Assembly (NCBI RefSeq): GCF_000706765.1
Contig: NZ_CP006018.1
Span: 1,302,001-1,366,000 of the forward strand
Direction of reading: 5' to 3'
DNA: 64,000 nucleotides
DNA from: Bifidobacterium [indicum] DSM 20214 = LMG 11587
GTDB taxonomy: Bacteria > Actinomycetota > Actinomycetes > Actinomycetales > Bifidobacteriaceae
A program made the position numbers and the translations under genes. The notes beneath the pieces were generated by a model. That model saw only the letters and a program-made list of their open reading frames with translations, ran no database searches and had not been told where the DNA came from. Positions 55,786 through 63,416 of this stretch are shown piece by piece. Position 1 is the first letter of the stretch, and each line of letters opens with the position of its first letter.

Positions 55786-56484
55786 ATGGACAAGACCGAA
55801 CAGGACAGGCTGAAGATGGCCGCCGGCATCGAAGCGGCCAAGCTGGTCGAGAACGACATGATCGTCGGCCTGGGCACCGGATCGACGGTGCGATTCTTCG
55901 TCGATGAACTGGGTCGCCGCGTACAGGAGGAGGGGCTGACGTTCACAGGGGTCACCACCTCCCTCCGCACCAAGGAACAGGCCGAGGGGTACGGCATCAA
56001 CATCGTTGACGTGGATGATGTGGACCATATCGACATCACCATCGACGGCGCCGACGAGGTTGACAAGAACTTCGACGGCATCAAGGGTGGCGGCGCCGCA
56101 CTGCTCTGGGAGAAGATCGTCGCCACCAATTCCAGCAAGATCGTTTGGATCGTCGATGAGTCAAAGGTCGTTGACACCATCGGCCGATTCCCCCTGCCCG
56201 TGGAAGTCATCCCCTTCGGCGAGCGCCACGTCCTGGACCGCTTCAAGGAGCGGGGCTACGAACCCGTCCTCCGTCTCGACGACCAGGGCCAGCCGGTACT
56301 GACCGATGAGCACAATCACGTCATCGACCTCCACATGGAGAAGATCGAGCATCCCGAGGATCTGGCCCAGGACCTGATCACCACCGTAGGCGTGGTGGAG
56401 CATGGACTCTTCCTGAACATGGTCGACACCGTCATTGTCGGCGACCCCAACGGCCCACGAGTCATGACGAACTCCAACAAGTAG
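55786..56484 (+). CDS. rpiA: Ribose-5-phosphate isomerase A
   Basis: Interconverts ribose-5-phosphate and ribulose-5-phosphate, used in bifidobacteria with the phosphoketolase shunt. The 232 residues show VGLGTGSTVRFFVDELG, the catalytic region IDGADEVDKNFDGIKGGGAALLWEKIVA and SKVVDTIGRFPLPVEVIPF. The ATG at 55786 follows AAGGAG. Confidence 0.96.
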   Translation: MDKTEQDRLKMAAGIEAAKLVENDMIVGLGTGSTVRFFVDELGRRVQEEGLTFTGVTTSLRTKEQAEGYGINIVDVDDVDHIDITIDGADEVDKNFDGIKGGGAALLWEKIVATNSSKIVWIVDESKVVDTIGRFPLPVEVIPFGERHVLDRFKERGYEPVLRLDDQGQPVLTDEHNHVIDLHMEKIEHPEDLAQDLITTVGVVEHGLFLNMVDTVIVGDPNGPRVMTNSNK

Positions 56485-56500
56485 GCAGCAGAAGAAACAA

Positions 56501-56533
56501 GAAACCCCCGAATCAAACCGATTCGGGGGTTTC
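56501..56533. terminator. Bidirectional terminator between rpiA and the bS22 gene
   Basis: Perfect 14-bp stem GAAACCCCCGAATC (56501-56514) with 56520-56533, 5-nt loop. It follows rpiA by 16 nt and lies 30 nt past the stop of the convergent bS22 gene. Confidence 0.9.
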
Positions 56534-56562
56534 TCCGACCCTGGGGGCCGTAAGTCATAAAG

Positions 56563-56652
56563 CTACTTGCGCTGGTGACGAGTCTTACGCAGCATTTTGC
56601 GGTGCTTCTTCTTGCTCATCCGCTTGCGGCGCTTCTTGATGACAGAACCCAT
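56563..56652 (-). CDS. Small ribosomal subunit protein bS22 (AURKAIP1/COX24 domain)
   Basis: A 29-residue, extremely basic peptide (MGSVIKKRRKRMSKKKHR..., ending RHQRK). It matches the tiny AURKAIP1/COX24-domain protein found in actinobacterial 30S subunits, where it sits near the decoding centre. The ATG at 56652 follows a GGAGG-like sequence (GGATCGGAGGCTCGG). Genes this short are easily missed. It ends 30 nt before a shared hairpin terminator. Confidence 0.9.
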   Translation of the reverse strand: MGSVIKKRRKRMSKKKHRKMLRKTRHQRK

Positions 56653-56720
56653 CCGAGCCTCCGATCCTTATATACCTGGAAGTGTCCAACTTGCCCAATA
56701 GTACACCGCTTGGGCGACTA

Positions 56721-57344
56721 CTAGAGAGGGAATGCCTTGTAAAAGGCTTCCAGGGCCGCCTTGGGCCCCTGAGCCTGGAAGACAACGGTGTCATTCTGCC
56801 ATAGCGCCTGGGCGGTTTTGGCATCCCCGGCGACTTCCCTCTCCACATAGACACCGGTGGCGCCGCCTTCGGCCTTGACCCTGCCGGAAGCAAGCTCCTT
56901 GCCGGTCATCCCGGCCGCAAAGGCGTCGTAGGCCTGTTTGGCATCAGCGGCCTTGGTCCACTGCGCCAGGTGGAGGGTCACCTCCTCGCCGTCCTGACCG
57001 GTGGAATAGACCAGGGTATATTCCTCGACCGGCACCCTGGTCCCCCAGTCCGTGGCGGCTTCGGCCTTGGTACGGGCAAAATCGGAGACCGCATCGGGCA
57101 TGGCCTTGAGCAGCTCACTTGAGTTCTCCGGAAGCGGCACGGCGGCGATCCTGGGACTGGGCTTGGCTGACTGCCCCTGGCTCTGCCCGGCCGTTGCAGT
57201 CGCTCCCGCGTTTGGCCCCTGACCCTTAACGGCCCAATGAGGCCAGACGAATGCGGAGAGAAGGACCAGAACAACCACGGCAGCCAGGGCGATGACCAGC
57301 CTGATACGGCGACGACGAACAGCAGTTGATGGAGTAGTTGGCAT
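56721..57344 (-). CDS. Hypothetical membrane-anchored protein
   Basis: A 207-residue protein with one N-terminal membrane helix (about 15-35), an Ala/Gly/Gln/Ser-rich linker (about 43-62) and an outside domain of about 140 residues (EEYTLVYSTGQDGEEVTLHLAQW...). No family was recognised. It resembles anchored proteins of unknown role common in bifidobacteria. It lies in the same direction as bS22. Confidence 0.65.
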   Translation of the reverse strand: MPTTPSTAVRRRRIRLVIALAAVVVLVLLSAFVWPHWAVKGQGPNAGATATAGQSQGQSAKPSPRIAAVPLPENSSELLKAMPDAVSDFARTKAEAATDWGTRVPVEEYTLVYSTGQDGEEVTLHLAQWTKAADAKQAYDAFAAGMTGKELASGRVKAEGGATGVYVEREVAGDAKTAQALWQNDTVVFQAQGPKAALEAFYKAFPL

Positions 57345-57475
57345 ACCCCTATTCTCTCATAGGCGCGACGCGACCGATGCGAAGAGTCGTTGCAAGCGAT
57401 TCGCCTTTCGATGAACCATCCACCTCCGAGTGAATATGACTACCCCTTGTCGCTCAATTTGGATAGCGTGCTGGT

Positions 57476-58885
57476 ATGGCCAAGACTGGATTGCAATACG
57501 TCTGCACCGACTGCGGATGGACCGGCGCAAAGTGGTTCGGGCGCTGCCCTCAATGCGGGCAGTGGGGAACCGTCGAAGAGTTCCGCGAACCCCGATCCAG
57601 GAGTGCGGAGGGGCCGGGTTCCGCCGCAGGCGGAGGTCACACACGCCCGGCCAAGCCCGGCTCGGAAGAGGCGAAACCCATCACCCGGGTAGGTTCCGAA
57701 GACCCCACCAGGGTACCCACCGGATTCACCGAGTTCGACAGGGTCCTGGGCGGTGGGATCGTGCCCGGGTCGGTCATATTGGTGGCCGGGGAGCCCGGAA
57801 TCGGCAAGTCCACACTTCTCCTGGAAACGGCTGGCCGGGTGGCCGGCAGGAACAATGACGGCACCAAGGTCCTCTATGTATCCGGAGAGGAATCCCAGGC
57901 CCAGGTGCGCATGAGGGCCATCCGTGTCGGGGCCGTCAAGGATTCACTCCTCCTGGCCTCCACAACAGATCTGGCCACGGTGCTGGGGCTTATCGAACAG
58001 GAGAAGCCCGACCTGGTCATCGTCGATTCGGCCCAGACCATCGTTTCCGACAAGGTCGATGGAATCTCGGGAGGGTCGACCCAGGTACGGGAGGTGGCCA
58101 TATCCCTGATCGACATGGCCAAGACCTATGACATTCCCGTCCTCCTGGTGGGTCACGTAACCAAGGATGGGTCCATTGCGGGTCCACGCACCCTGGAGCA
58201 TCTGGTCGATGTGGTCTGCCAGTTCGAGGGCGACTCCCAGACCGCCCTGCGCATGCTGAGAGCGACCAAGAACCGGTTCGGTCCTACCGACGAGGTCGGT
58301 TGCTTCGACATGGGCGAGCAGGGCATCGAAGAGGTGACCGACCCCACCGGCCTCTTCCTTTCGGCCTCCCAGGACCAGGTGGATGGGACCTGTGTCACCT
58401 TCACACTTGACGGACACAGGAGCCTGCCCATCGAGATCCAGGCACTGGTCACAGCCTCCGTCCTGCCGACACCCAGGCGGAACACCAACGGCATCGACAC
58501 CAACCGTCTGTCCATGCTGGCTGCGGTCCTCTACCGGCACGGGCATGTGAACCTGCTTACCAAGGACTTGTACGTGTCCACGATTGCCGGCGGGCTGGCC
58601 AAGGAGCCGGGTTGCGACCTGGCCATCGTCTCGGCCCTGGCCAGCGCCGCCAGCGCCAAGCCCATCGAAAAGACCACCTGCGCCATCGGAGAGATTTCCC
58701 TGACCGGCCAGGTACGGCCGGTGCCCCAACTGAACCATCGGCTGAACGAGGCCGCCCGGTTGGGATTCACCCGTGCCCTGATACCTGTCGCCAGGGGGAA
58801 AAGAACCACCAAGCCCATTCCCGGGTTGGAGGTTGTTGAGGTATCCACCCTGACCGATGCCCTGGATGCCCTGGGGGTCCGCTGA
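57476..58885 (+). CDS. radA: DNA repair protein RadA
   Basis: RecA-like helicase acting at recombination intermediates. The 469 residues have the C4 zinc finger (CTDCGWTGAKWFGRCPQCG), the Walker A GEPGIGKST, the RadA-specific KNRFG (RATKNRFGPTDEVG) and a C-terminal Lon-like domain (ISLTGQVRPVPQLNHRLNEAARLGF). The start is the ATG at 57476, just before the zinc finger, although no strong ribosome site precedes it. Confidence 0.95.
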   Translation: MAKTGLQYVCTDCGWTGAKWFGRCPQCGQWGTVEEFREPRSRSAEGPGSAAGGGHTRPAKPGSEEAKPITRVGSEDPTRVPTGFTEFDRVLGGGIVPGSVILVAGEPGIGKSTLLLETAGRVAGRNNDGTKVLYVSGEESQAQVRMRAIRVGAVKDSLLLASTTDLATVLGLIEQEKPDLVIVDSAQTIVSDKVDGISGGSTQVREVAISLIDMAKTYDIPVLLVGHVTKDGSIAGPRTLEHLVDVVCQFEGDSQTALRMLRATKNRFGPTDEVGCFDMGEQGIEEVTDPTGLFLSASQDQVDGTCVTFTLDGHRSLPIEIQALVTASVLPTPRRNTNGIDTNRLSMLAAVLYRHGHVNLLTKDLYVSTIAGGLAKEPGCDLAIVSALASAASAKPIEKTTCAIGEISLTGQVRPVPQLNHRLNEAARLGFTRALIPVARGKRTTKPIPGLEVVEVSTLTDALDALGVR

Positions 58886-58953
58886 CCACAGCCATACGGG
58901 CCGGTGCCCGAAAGGCTATAAGATGGCAGGAAACCCTAGTCTCAGGAGAGAGC

Positions 58954-60477
58954 ATGCCCATCAATCACGCGCATGGGGAAGTCCCTGACTTCCCCACCTG
59001 GGCGGCAGCCATGTCGCAAACCAGCAACCGGTCACTGGCCGGAGCCAGGCTGGTGCTGCCCGACGACACCATGACCGATTGCCAGCGACAGCGACTGATC
59101 AGCCAGGCCCAGGAGTGGGGAATGGTCGTGCAGGATGTCGACAGTGTGGACGCCACCGCATCCGAGGATTCCGCCCGCCCCCATCCCGCTGACTTCGACC
59201 TGCCATTCGGCCCCACGGAGACCATGGTGGATATGCGTCGGTCCAGCGGGGGCGAGGCCATAGACTGGGCCCAATCCCGGATGCCCATCCTGACCGGGCT
59301 TATGGCAAGGCTCAAGTCCGAAGTGGACTTCGGCTCGGCACGGATCGCCACCTGTCTGATCCTGGAACCCAAGACCGCCGTGCTGCTCAGGGAGCTGAAG
59401 CGTGCAGGGGCCGAGGTGGGTGTCTACTGCGAACCCGGGGCCGTGGACCAGCGTGTCGCCGATCAGCTCAAGCAGGAGGGAATCACCGTATGCGCCGACT
59501 CCTCCTGGGACGACGACCAGGCCAGGCAGGGTGCCCTGGACCTGATGGACAGGATCAACCCCAACCTGATCATCGATGACGGCGCCTCCTTCGCCCGCCT
59601 GGCTCTCCGCGAGCGCCCGCACATGGCTGCGGACCTGATGGGCGTCGCCGAGGAGACCACATCCGGAGTGAGGGCCTTTGCCGCCATGGAAAGGGATGAA
59701 GCCCTGACCTTCCCGGTCATCGCCGTCAACGACAGCCTGATGAAGACGGACTTCGACAACGCCCACGGCACCGGTGAGACCTGCCTGACCACCATGCAAT
59801 CACTCCTGGGGGCACACTGTTTCCAAGGGCAGCGGGTCCTTGTTGTCGGATACGGACCTGTCGGGCGCGGGTTCGCCCTGGGCGCCCGGGCTCTGGGCGC
59901 CCATGTCAGCGTCAGCGACACCGACCCCCGGGCCGCGCTCCGTGCGGTATTTGATGGCTTCCCCTCCCAGGACACCTCGGAGGCCCTGCCCGTGGCCGAT
60001 ATGGTCATCTCGGCCACGGGGGTCACCCACACCATCGACCTGGAAGACATGCAAGCCATGAAATCGGGAGCGGTCCTGGCCGTCATTGGGGGAATCGCCA
60101 ATGAGGTGGCCCTGGACCGAATCCCGAACTGGCTCCCTTCCCAGGTCGATGAGGTCATGACCATCAGTGTCCCGGACGGGCCGGAGCTCACCCTGATCAG
60201 CCAGGGTGATGGGGTCAACTACACGGCAGGGGGCGGCAATCCGATTGAAATCATGGACCTGAGCTTCGCCGTCCAGGTATCCGCCCTGGCCCATCTGATC
60301 AGGCATGGCAGGGAGTTGGATCGGAGGGTCCACCGGCTCCCCGATCAGGTCGACAGGCGCATCGCTTCACTGGCATTGGAGGCCCGCGGCTACCAGGTAC
60401 GCCATCAGGCATCCGAGACCGTCCAGGATTGGAGAACCACCCGTTTTGATGCCCGAAGGGAGAAATCGCAGGCATGA
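58954..60477 (+). CDS. Adenosylhomocysteinase-like NAD-binding hydrolase with changed purine pocket
   Basis: Homologue of S-adenosylhomocysteine hydrolase, 507 residues. The NAD site VVGYGPVGRG (297-306), the EETTSG segment (233-238) and the catalytic NDSLMKTDFDN (259-269, K264 and D268) are kept, so the redox-hydrolysis chemistry is probably intact. The adenine pocket is not. Human H55, T57 and E59 in LHMTVET correspond here to I136, E138 and K140 in LILEPKT. The GHPS segment with the second pocket His reads GGNPIEIMD (427-435). The C-terminal KPDHYRY is absent. The next gene, a deaminase, overlaps by 4 bp. It may act on a deaminated substrate such as S-inosylhomocysteine. The ATG at 58954 follows AGGAGAG. 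Confidence 0.85.
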   Translation: MPINHAHGEVPDFPTWAAAMSQTSNRSLAGARLVLPDDTMTDCQRQRLISQAQEWGMVVQDVDSVDATASEDSARPHPADFDLPFGPTETMVDMRRSSGGEAIDWAQSRMPILTGLMARLKSEVDFGSARIATCLILEPKTAVLLRELKRAGAEVGVYCEPGAVDQRVADQLKQEGITVCADSSWDDDQARQGALDLMDRINPNLIIDDGASFARLALRERPHMAADLMGVAEETTSGVRAFAAMERDEALTFPVIAVNDSLMKTDFDNAHGTGETCLTTMQSLLGAHCFQGQRVLVVGYGPVGRGFALGARALGAHVSVSDTDPRAALRAVFDGFPSQDTSEALPVADMVISATGVTHTIDLEDMQAMKSGAVLAVIGGIANEVALDRIPNWLPSQVDEVMTISVPDGPELTLISQGDGVNYTAGGGNPIEIMDLSFAVQVSALAHLIRHGRELDRRVHRLPDQVDRRIASLALEARGYQVRHQASETVQDWRTTRFDARREKSQA

Positions 60478-61862
60478 AGACAGCATCATCGGCACTGGGC
60501 AACCTGGGGCTGGGAGAAGACCGCTTGGCGGATGTGACCGTATACTCCGCCAAGCTCGTCATCCCCGTCACCGCACCGGTCATCGTCAATGGGGCCGTTG
60601 CGGTAAGCGGCGACAGGGTGGTCCATGTGGGCACACGGGCCTGGGTCCTCCAGGAGCTCAAGGAGGAGGCACCCGGGGGCAAGGTGACCGAACGGTACTG
60701 GGACGGGATTCTCATGCCGGGTCTGGTCAACGCCCACACCCACCTGCAGTACACGGGCATGGCCGAGGTGGGTCAGGGCGAGTACAAGGACTTCCACGCC
60801 TGGGAAGAGGCCTTCAACCTGATTTACGACGATGAGAGCCTGCCCCACGCCTGGCGCTACTGGGCCGTGGAGGGAGCCCGTCAGTGTGTCGAGTCCGGCA
60901 CCACGGCCGCGGCCGATATCGTCACCGACCTGGACGCGGCCGCGGGCATGGTGTCCCAAGGTATGCACGGCATCACCTACTGGGAGGTCATGGGCTGGGG
61001 AAACGAGGACTGGGACGACAGGGGCCGGTACCGCCTCAACCTCGAGCTGCATCGACTGGAGGAGGAGCACGTCCGGCAGTTGGGCATCAGCCCCCATGCC
61101 CCCTACACCCTGGAGGCCGAGCCTTTTGTGGACCTGCCCGACATCGCCAGGCGTCTGAACATGCGGCTCCACATCCATCTGGCTGAAACACCCTTGGAGG
61201 CACGAACGGAGGCCCCTGAATCGGAACGGGCCATATCGTCCGCCATCCGAGGCGACGAGACCTGGACCAGCTATCGAGAATACAAGCGGGAGGGACAGGG
61301 ACTCTCGGCCATCCAGTTCGTGGACCAGCTGGGCTCCCTGGGGCCGGACGTGCACATCGCCCATGGGGTCTGGGCGGATGAGGAGGACCGTCGAACCCTC
61401 CGTCAGCGCCAGGTCTCCGTGGCCCTCTGCCCCAGGTCCAACCGAATCACCAACACCGGCAAGGACGCACCGGTAAGCCGGTACCTCAAGGAGGGAAACG
61501 CCCTCTGCGTGGGTACCGATTCCCTCTCCAGCTCCCCCAGCCTGGACCTTATGGACGAGGCCGCTGCGCTGTACCGGCTGGCACGCCAACAAGGGTACGG
61601 AGGCAGGGACCTCCCCCGCAGACTGATCCACATGCTGACCCTGAACGGGGCCTCCGCCATGGGATTGCATCTGGCAGCCAACCGGATAGGGCAGATCAAC
61701 GCCGGATCACTGGCCGATCTCGCCTTCATGGATATTCCCGTCAGGACGGAAAACGCGGACGCCATCGATCGGACCCTGGAAGAGCTGGTCGCCTCCGGCG
61801 GCGGCCACAACCGAGCCACCCTCATATCCGGCCGGGTGGCCTACAATGCCGGTATCTTCTGA
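60474..61862 (+). CDS. Amidohydrolase of the SAH/MTA or aminofutalosine deaminase group
   Basis: Metal-dependent aminohydrolase of 462 residues. The metal ligands are H88 and H90 (NAHTHLQY), H235 (HIHLAET), H297 (AHGVW) and D349 (GTDSL), with ISPHAPY in between. The set is complete. The group deaminates 5'-substituted adenosines: S-adenosylhomocysteine, methylthioadenosine, 5'-deoxyadenosine or 6-aminodeoxyfutalosine. Sequence such as NAHTHLQYTGM and TDSLSSSPSLD recalls the Streptomyces aminodeoxyfutalosine deaminase group, from memory. ATGA overlap with the SAH-hydrolase-like gene argues for a coupled substrate. No futalosine-pathway genes are in the window. Confidence 0.88.
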   Translation: MKTASSALGNLGLGEDRLADVTVYSAKLVIPVTAPVIVNGAVAVSGDRVVHVGTRAWVLQELKEEAPGGKVTERYWDGILMPGLVNAHTHLQYTGMAEVGQGEYKDFHAWEEAFNLIYDDESLPHAWRYWAVEGARQCVESGTTAAADIVTDLDAAAGMVSQGMHGITYWEVMGWGNEDWDDRGRYRLNLELHRLEEEHVRQLGISPHAPYTLEAEPFVDLPDIARRLNMRLHIHLAETPLEARTEAPESERAISSAIRGDETWTSYREYKREGQGLSAIQFVDQLGSLGPDVHIAHGVWADEEDRRTLRQRQVSVALCPRSNRITNTGKDAPVSRYLKEGNALCVGTDSLSSSPSLDLMDEAAALYRLARQQGYGGRDLPRRLIHMLTLNGASAMGLHLAANRIGQINAGSLADLAFMDIPVRTENADAIDRTLEELVASGGGHNRATLISGRVAYNAGIF

Positions 61863-61888
61863 TTGAACCGAGAAGGACGGAGACCCTT

Positions 61889-62377
61889 ATGAGCTTGGCA
61901 CTACAGGACATGAGTCCCTACGCACGTTCCCTGGTGGACCGCCTGGGACTGGAGCCCCACCCCGAAGGCGGCTGGTATGTGAGTGATTGGCGGAGCACCC
62001 GTATGGACACCGCCAGCGAGAGGCCGCTCTCATCCCTGATTTACTTCCTCCTGGCCCAGGGCGATGCCAGCGCATGGCACAAGGTGGATGCCGACGAAAT
62101 CTGGCTCTGGCACGGACCGGCACCCGTCCATCTGCAACTGGGAGGATACGGCGACTCCCCCGCCCGGGAGCCGGACCAGCTGACCGATATCACGCTGGGA
62201 TCACAGCTGACCGAGGGCGGAGACACCGCAGCCGATGCAACCCCTTGCGGGCACTATCTGGTTCCTGAGGGATGCTGGCAGCGGACTCTCCCGGGCCAGG
62301 GCGATGCGTTGGTTTCCTGCGTGGTCAGCCCCGGCTTCACCTTCGACGGCTTCATCCTTGAGGATTCAACAGACTGA
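61889..62377 (+). CDS. Cupin, DUF985 family
   Basis: A 162-residue single-domain cupin. The family features are PHPEGGWYVSDWRS, SSLIYFLLAQGDASAWHKVDADEIWLWHGPAP and VPEGCWQ. The His/Glu residues in the second stretch could bind a metal. Function is unknown; relatives may epimerise or bind sugars. It is 26 nt after the deaminase gene and likely in the same operon. Its last 26 nt overlap the convergent nucleosidase-like gene. Confidence 0.82.
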   Translation: MSLALQDMSPYARSLVDRLGLEPHPEGGWYVSDWRSTRMDTASERPLSSLIYFLLAQGDASAWHKVDADEIWLWHGPAPVHLQLGGYGDSPAREPDQLTDITLGSQLTEGGDTAADATPCGHYLVPEGCWQRTLPGQGDALVSCVVSPGFTFDGFILEDSTD

Positions 62378-63173
62378 CCGTCTTGAGGGCAACACGCGCG
62401 GCGGCATCGGCGGCCATATCCATATCGGCCTCATGGCTGTTCAGGTCATCATAGGCCTGGCCGCAAGGGTTGCTGATGCCCCGCACACAGAGGAAGGGCA
62501 CCGCACACTTACCGCAGACCTGAGCCGCGGAGGCCTCCTCCATGGCCTCCCCGTCGGCCCGGAACCTGGTGACCAGCTCGTCCAACACCTCAGGAGCGGT
62601 GTTGAAGCGATCGCTGGTCGAGATGTTGCCGACCACAAAATGAGTCTCCTGGCCACTCCTTTCCCCTCCTGGTTCCACTATCGGTGCCGGGCGGGCATCG
62701 CGTCCCCTCCAACGCCCCGATGCGACCAGGTCCCCTACGGATTCAGCCCGCTGGTAGCCCAGTGCCTCGGCCGCTGAAGTGGCGGCTTGGAGAAGGTCCG
62801 AATCAGCCGGGAAGTACTCCAGGTAGGGAGGACACTCGGCGATGATTGCCGTGTTGGTTTCCGCATAATGCTGCTCGGCCCCGATAAGCAGGTCTCCAAT
62901 GGCCAGGTTGGGGTTGATCGATCCTGCGATTCCGCTGAAAATCACCGCCTGCGGATTGAACCGGTCAATCAGGAACTGGGCGCAGGAGGCCGAATTGGCC
63001 ACTCCCATACCACCGACGCAGACCGCCAGATTCATGCCGGCATAGGTTCCGGTCCATACATGGTTCCCAAGCAGGGCAAGCTCCTGCCGCCCCTCCAGTG
63101 CGGCCCTGATTGGGGCCGCTTCCCTGTCCAAGGCGCATTGAATGGTCACGGTGCTGATCTGTTTCCTGTCCAT
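62352..63173 (-). CDS. MTA/SAH nucleosidase-like protein with Asn in place of the catalytic Asp
   Basis: Purine-nucleosidase fold of the Pfs (MTAN) family, 273 residues. The Glu near the N-terminus (ALDREAAPI) and the motifs VCVGGMGVANS, FSGIAGSINPNLAIGD and AMEEASAAQVC, with the ribose-binding Glu, are present. The purine-site motif, normally R-x-I-S-D, reads RGISN, so Asn235 (codon AAC at 62471-62469) replaces the Asp that protonates N7 and binds the 6-amino group. A purine nucleoside phosphorylase rule, Asp for 6-amino and Asn for 6-oxo, predicts a deaminated substrate. I chose the ATG at 63173. It is convergent with the cupin gene. Confidence 0.85.
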   Translation of the reverse strand: MDRKQISTVTIQCALDREAAPIRAALEGRQELALLGNHVWTGTYAGMNLAVCVGGMGVANSASCAQFLIDRFNPQAVIFSGIAGSINPNLAIGDLLIGAEQHYAETNTAIIAECPPYLEYFPADSDLLQAATSAAEALGYQRAESVGDLVASGRWRGRDARPAPIVEPGGERSGQETHFVVGNISTSDRFNTAPEVLDELVTRFRADGEAMEEASAAQVCGKCAVPFLCVRGISNPCGQAYDDLNSHEADMDMAADAAARVALKTVSLLNPQG

Positions 63174-63416
63174 GGTTCGATGGTCGCCGACATGGCCGAC
63201 AAACATTGGTCGCATAGATGAAATCTAGAGGCCCTTATAAGAAAAACTGAAGTGCTATCCTCCATATGGATGTCTGTACGGGCGCGCTCCGGTAGACCTT
63301 TGCCGCTAGTATGGTTCCCGTCCGGACGGTTGAGGAGATTATCGCCGAGACTGGTTGTTGACCGGATCCGATCCCAGTAGCCACCACAGTCATTGTCACT
63401 AAGGAGCAATCCACAC

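Noticed and set aside
60486-61670. Minus-strand open frame of about 394 codons opposite the deaminase gene
   Set aside because: The plus-strand product has all metal ligands in order; the opposite frame has no motif.
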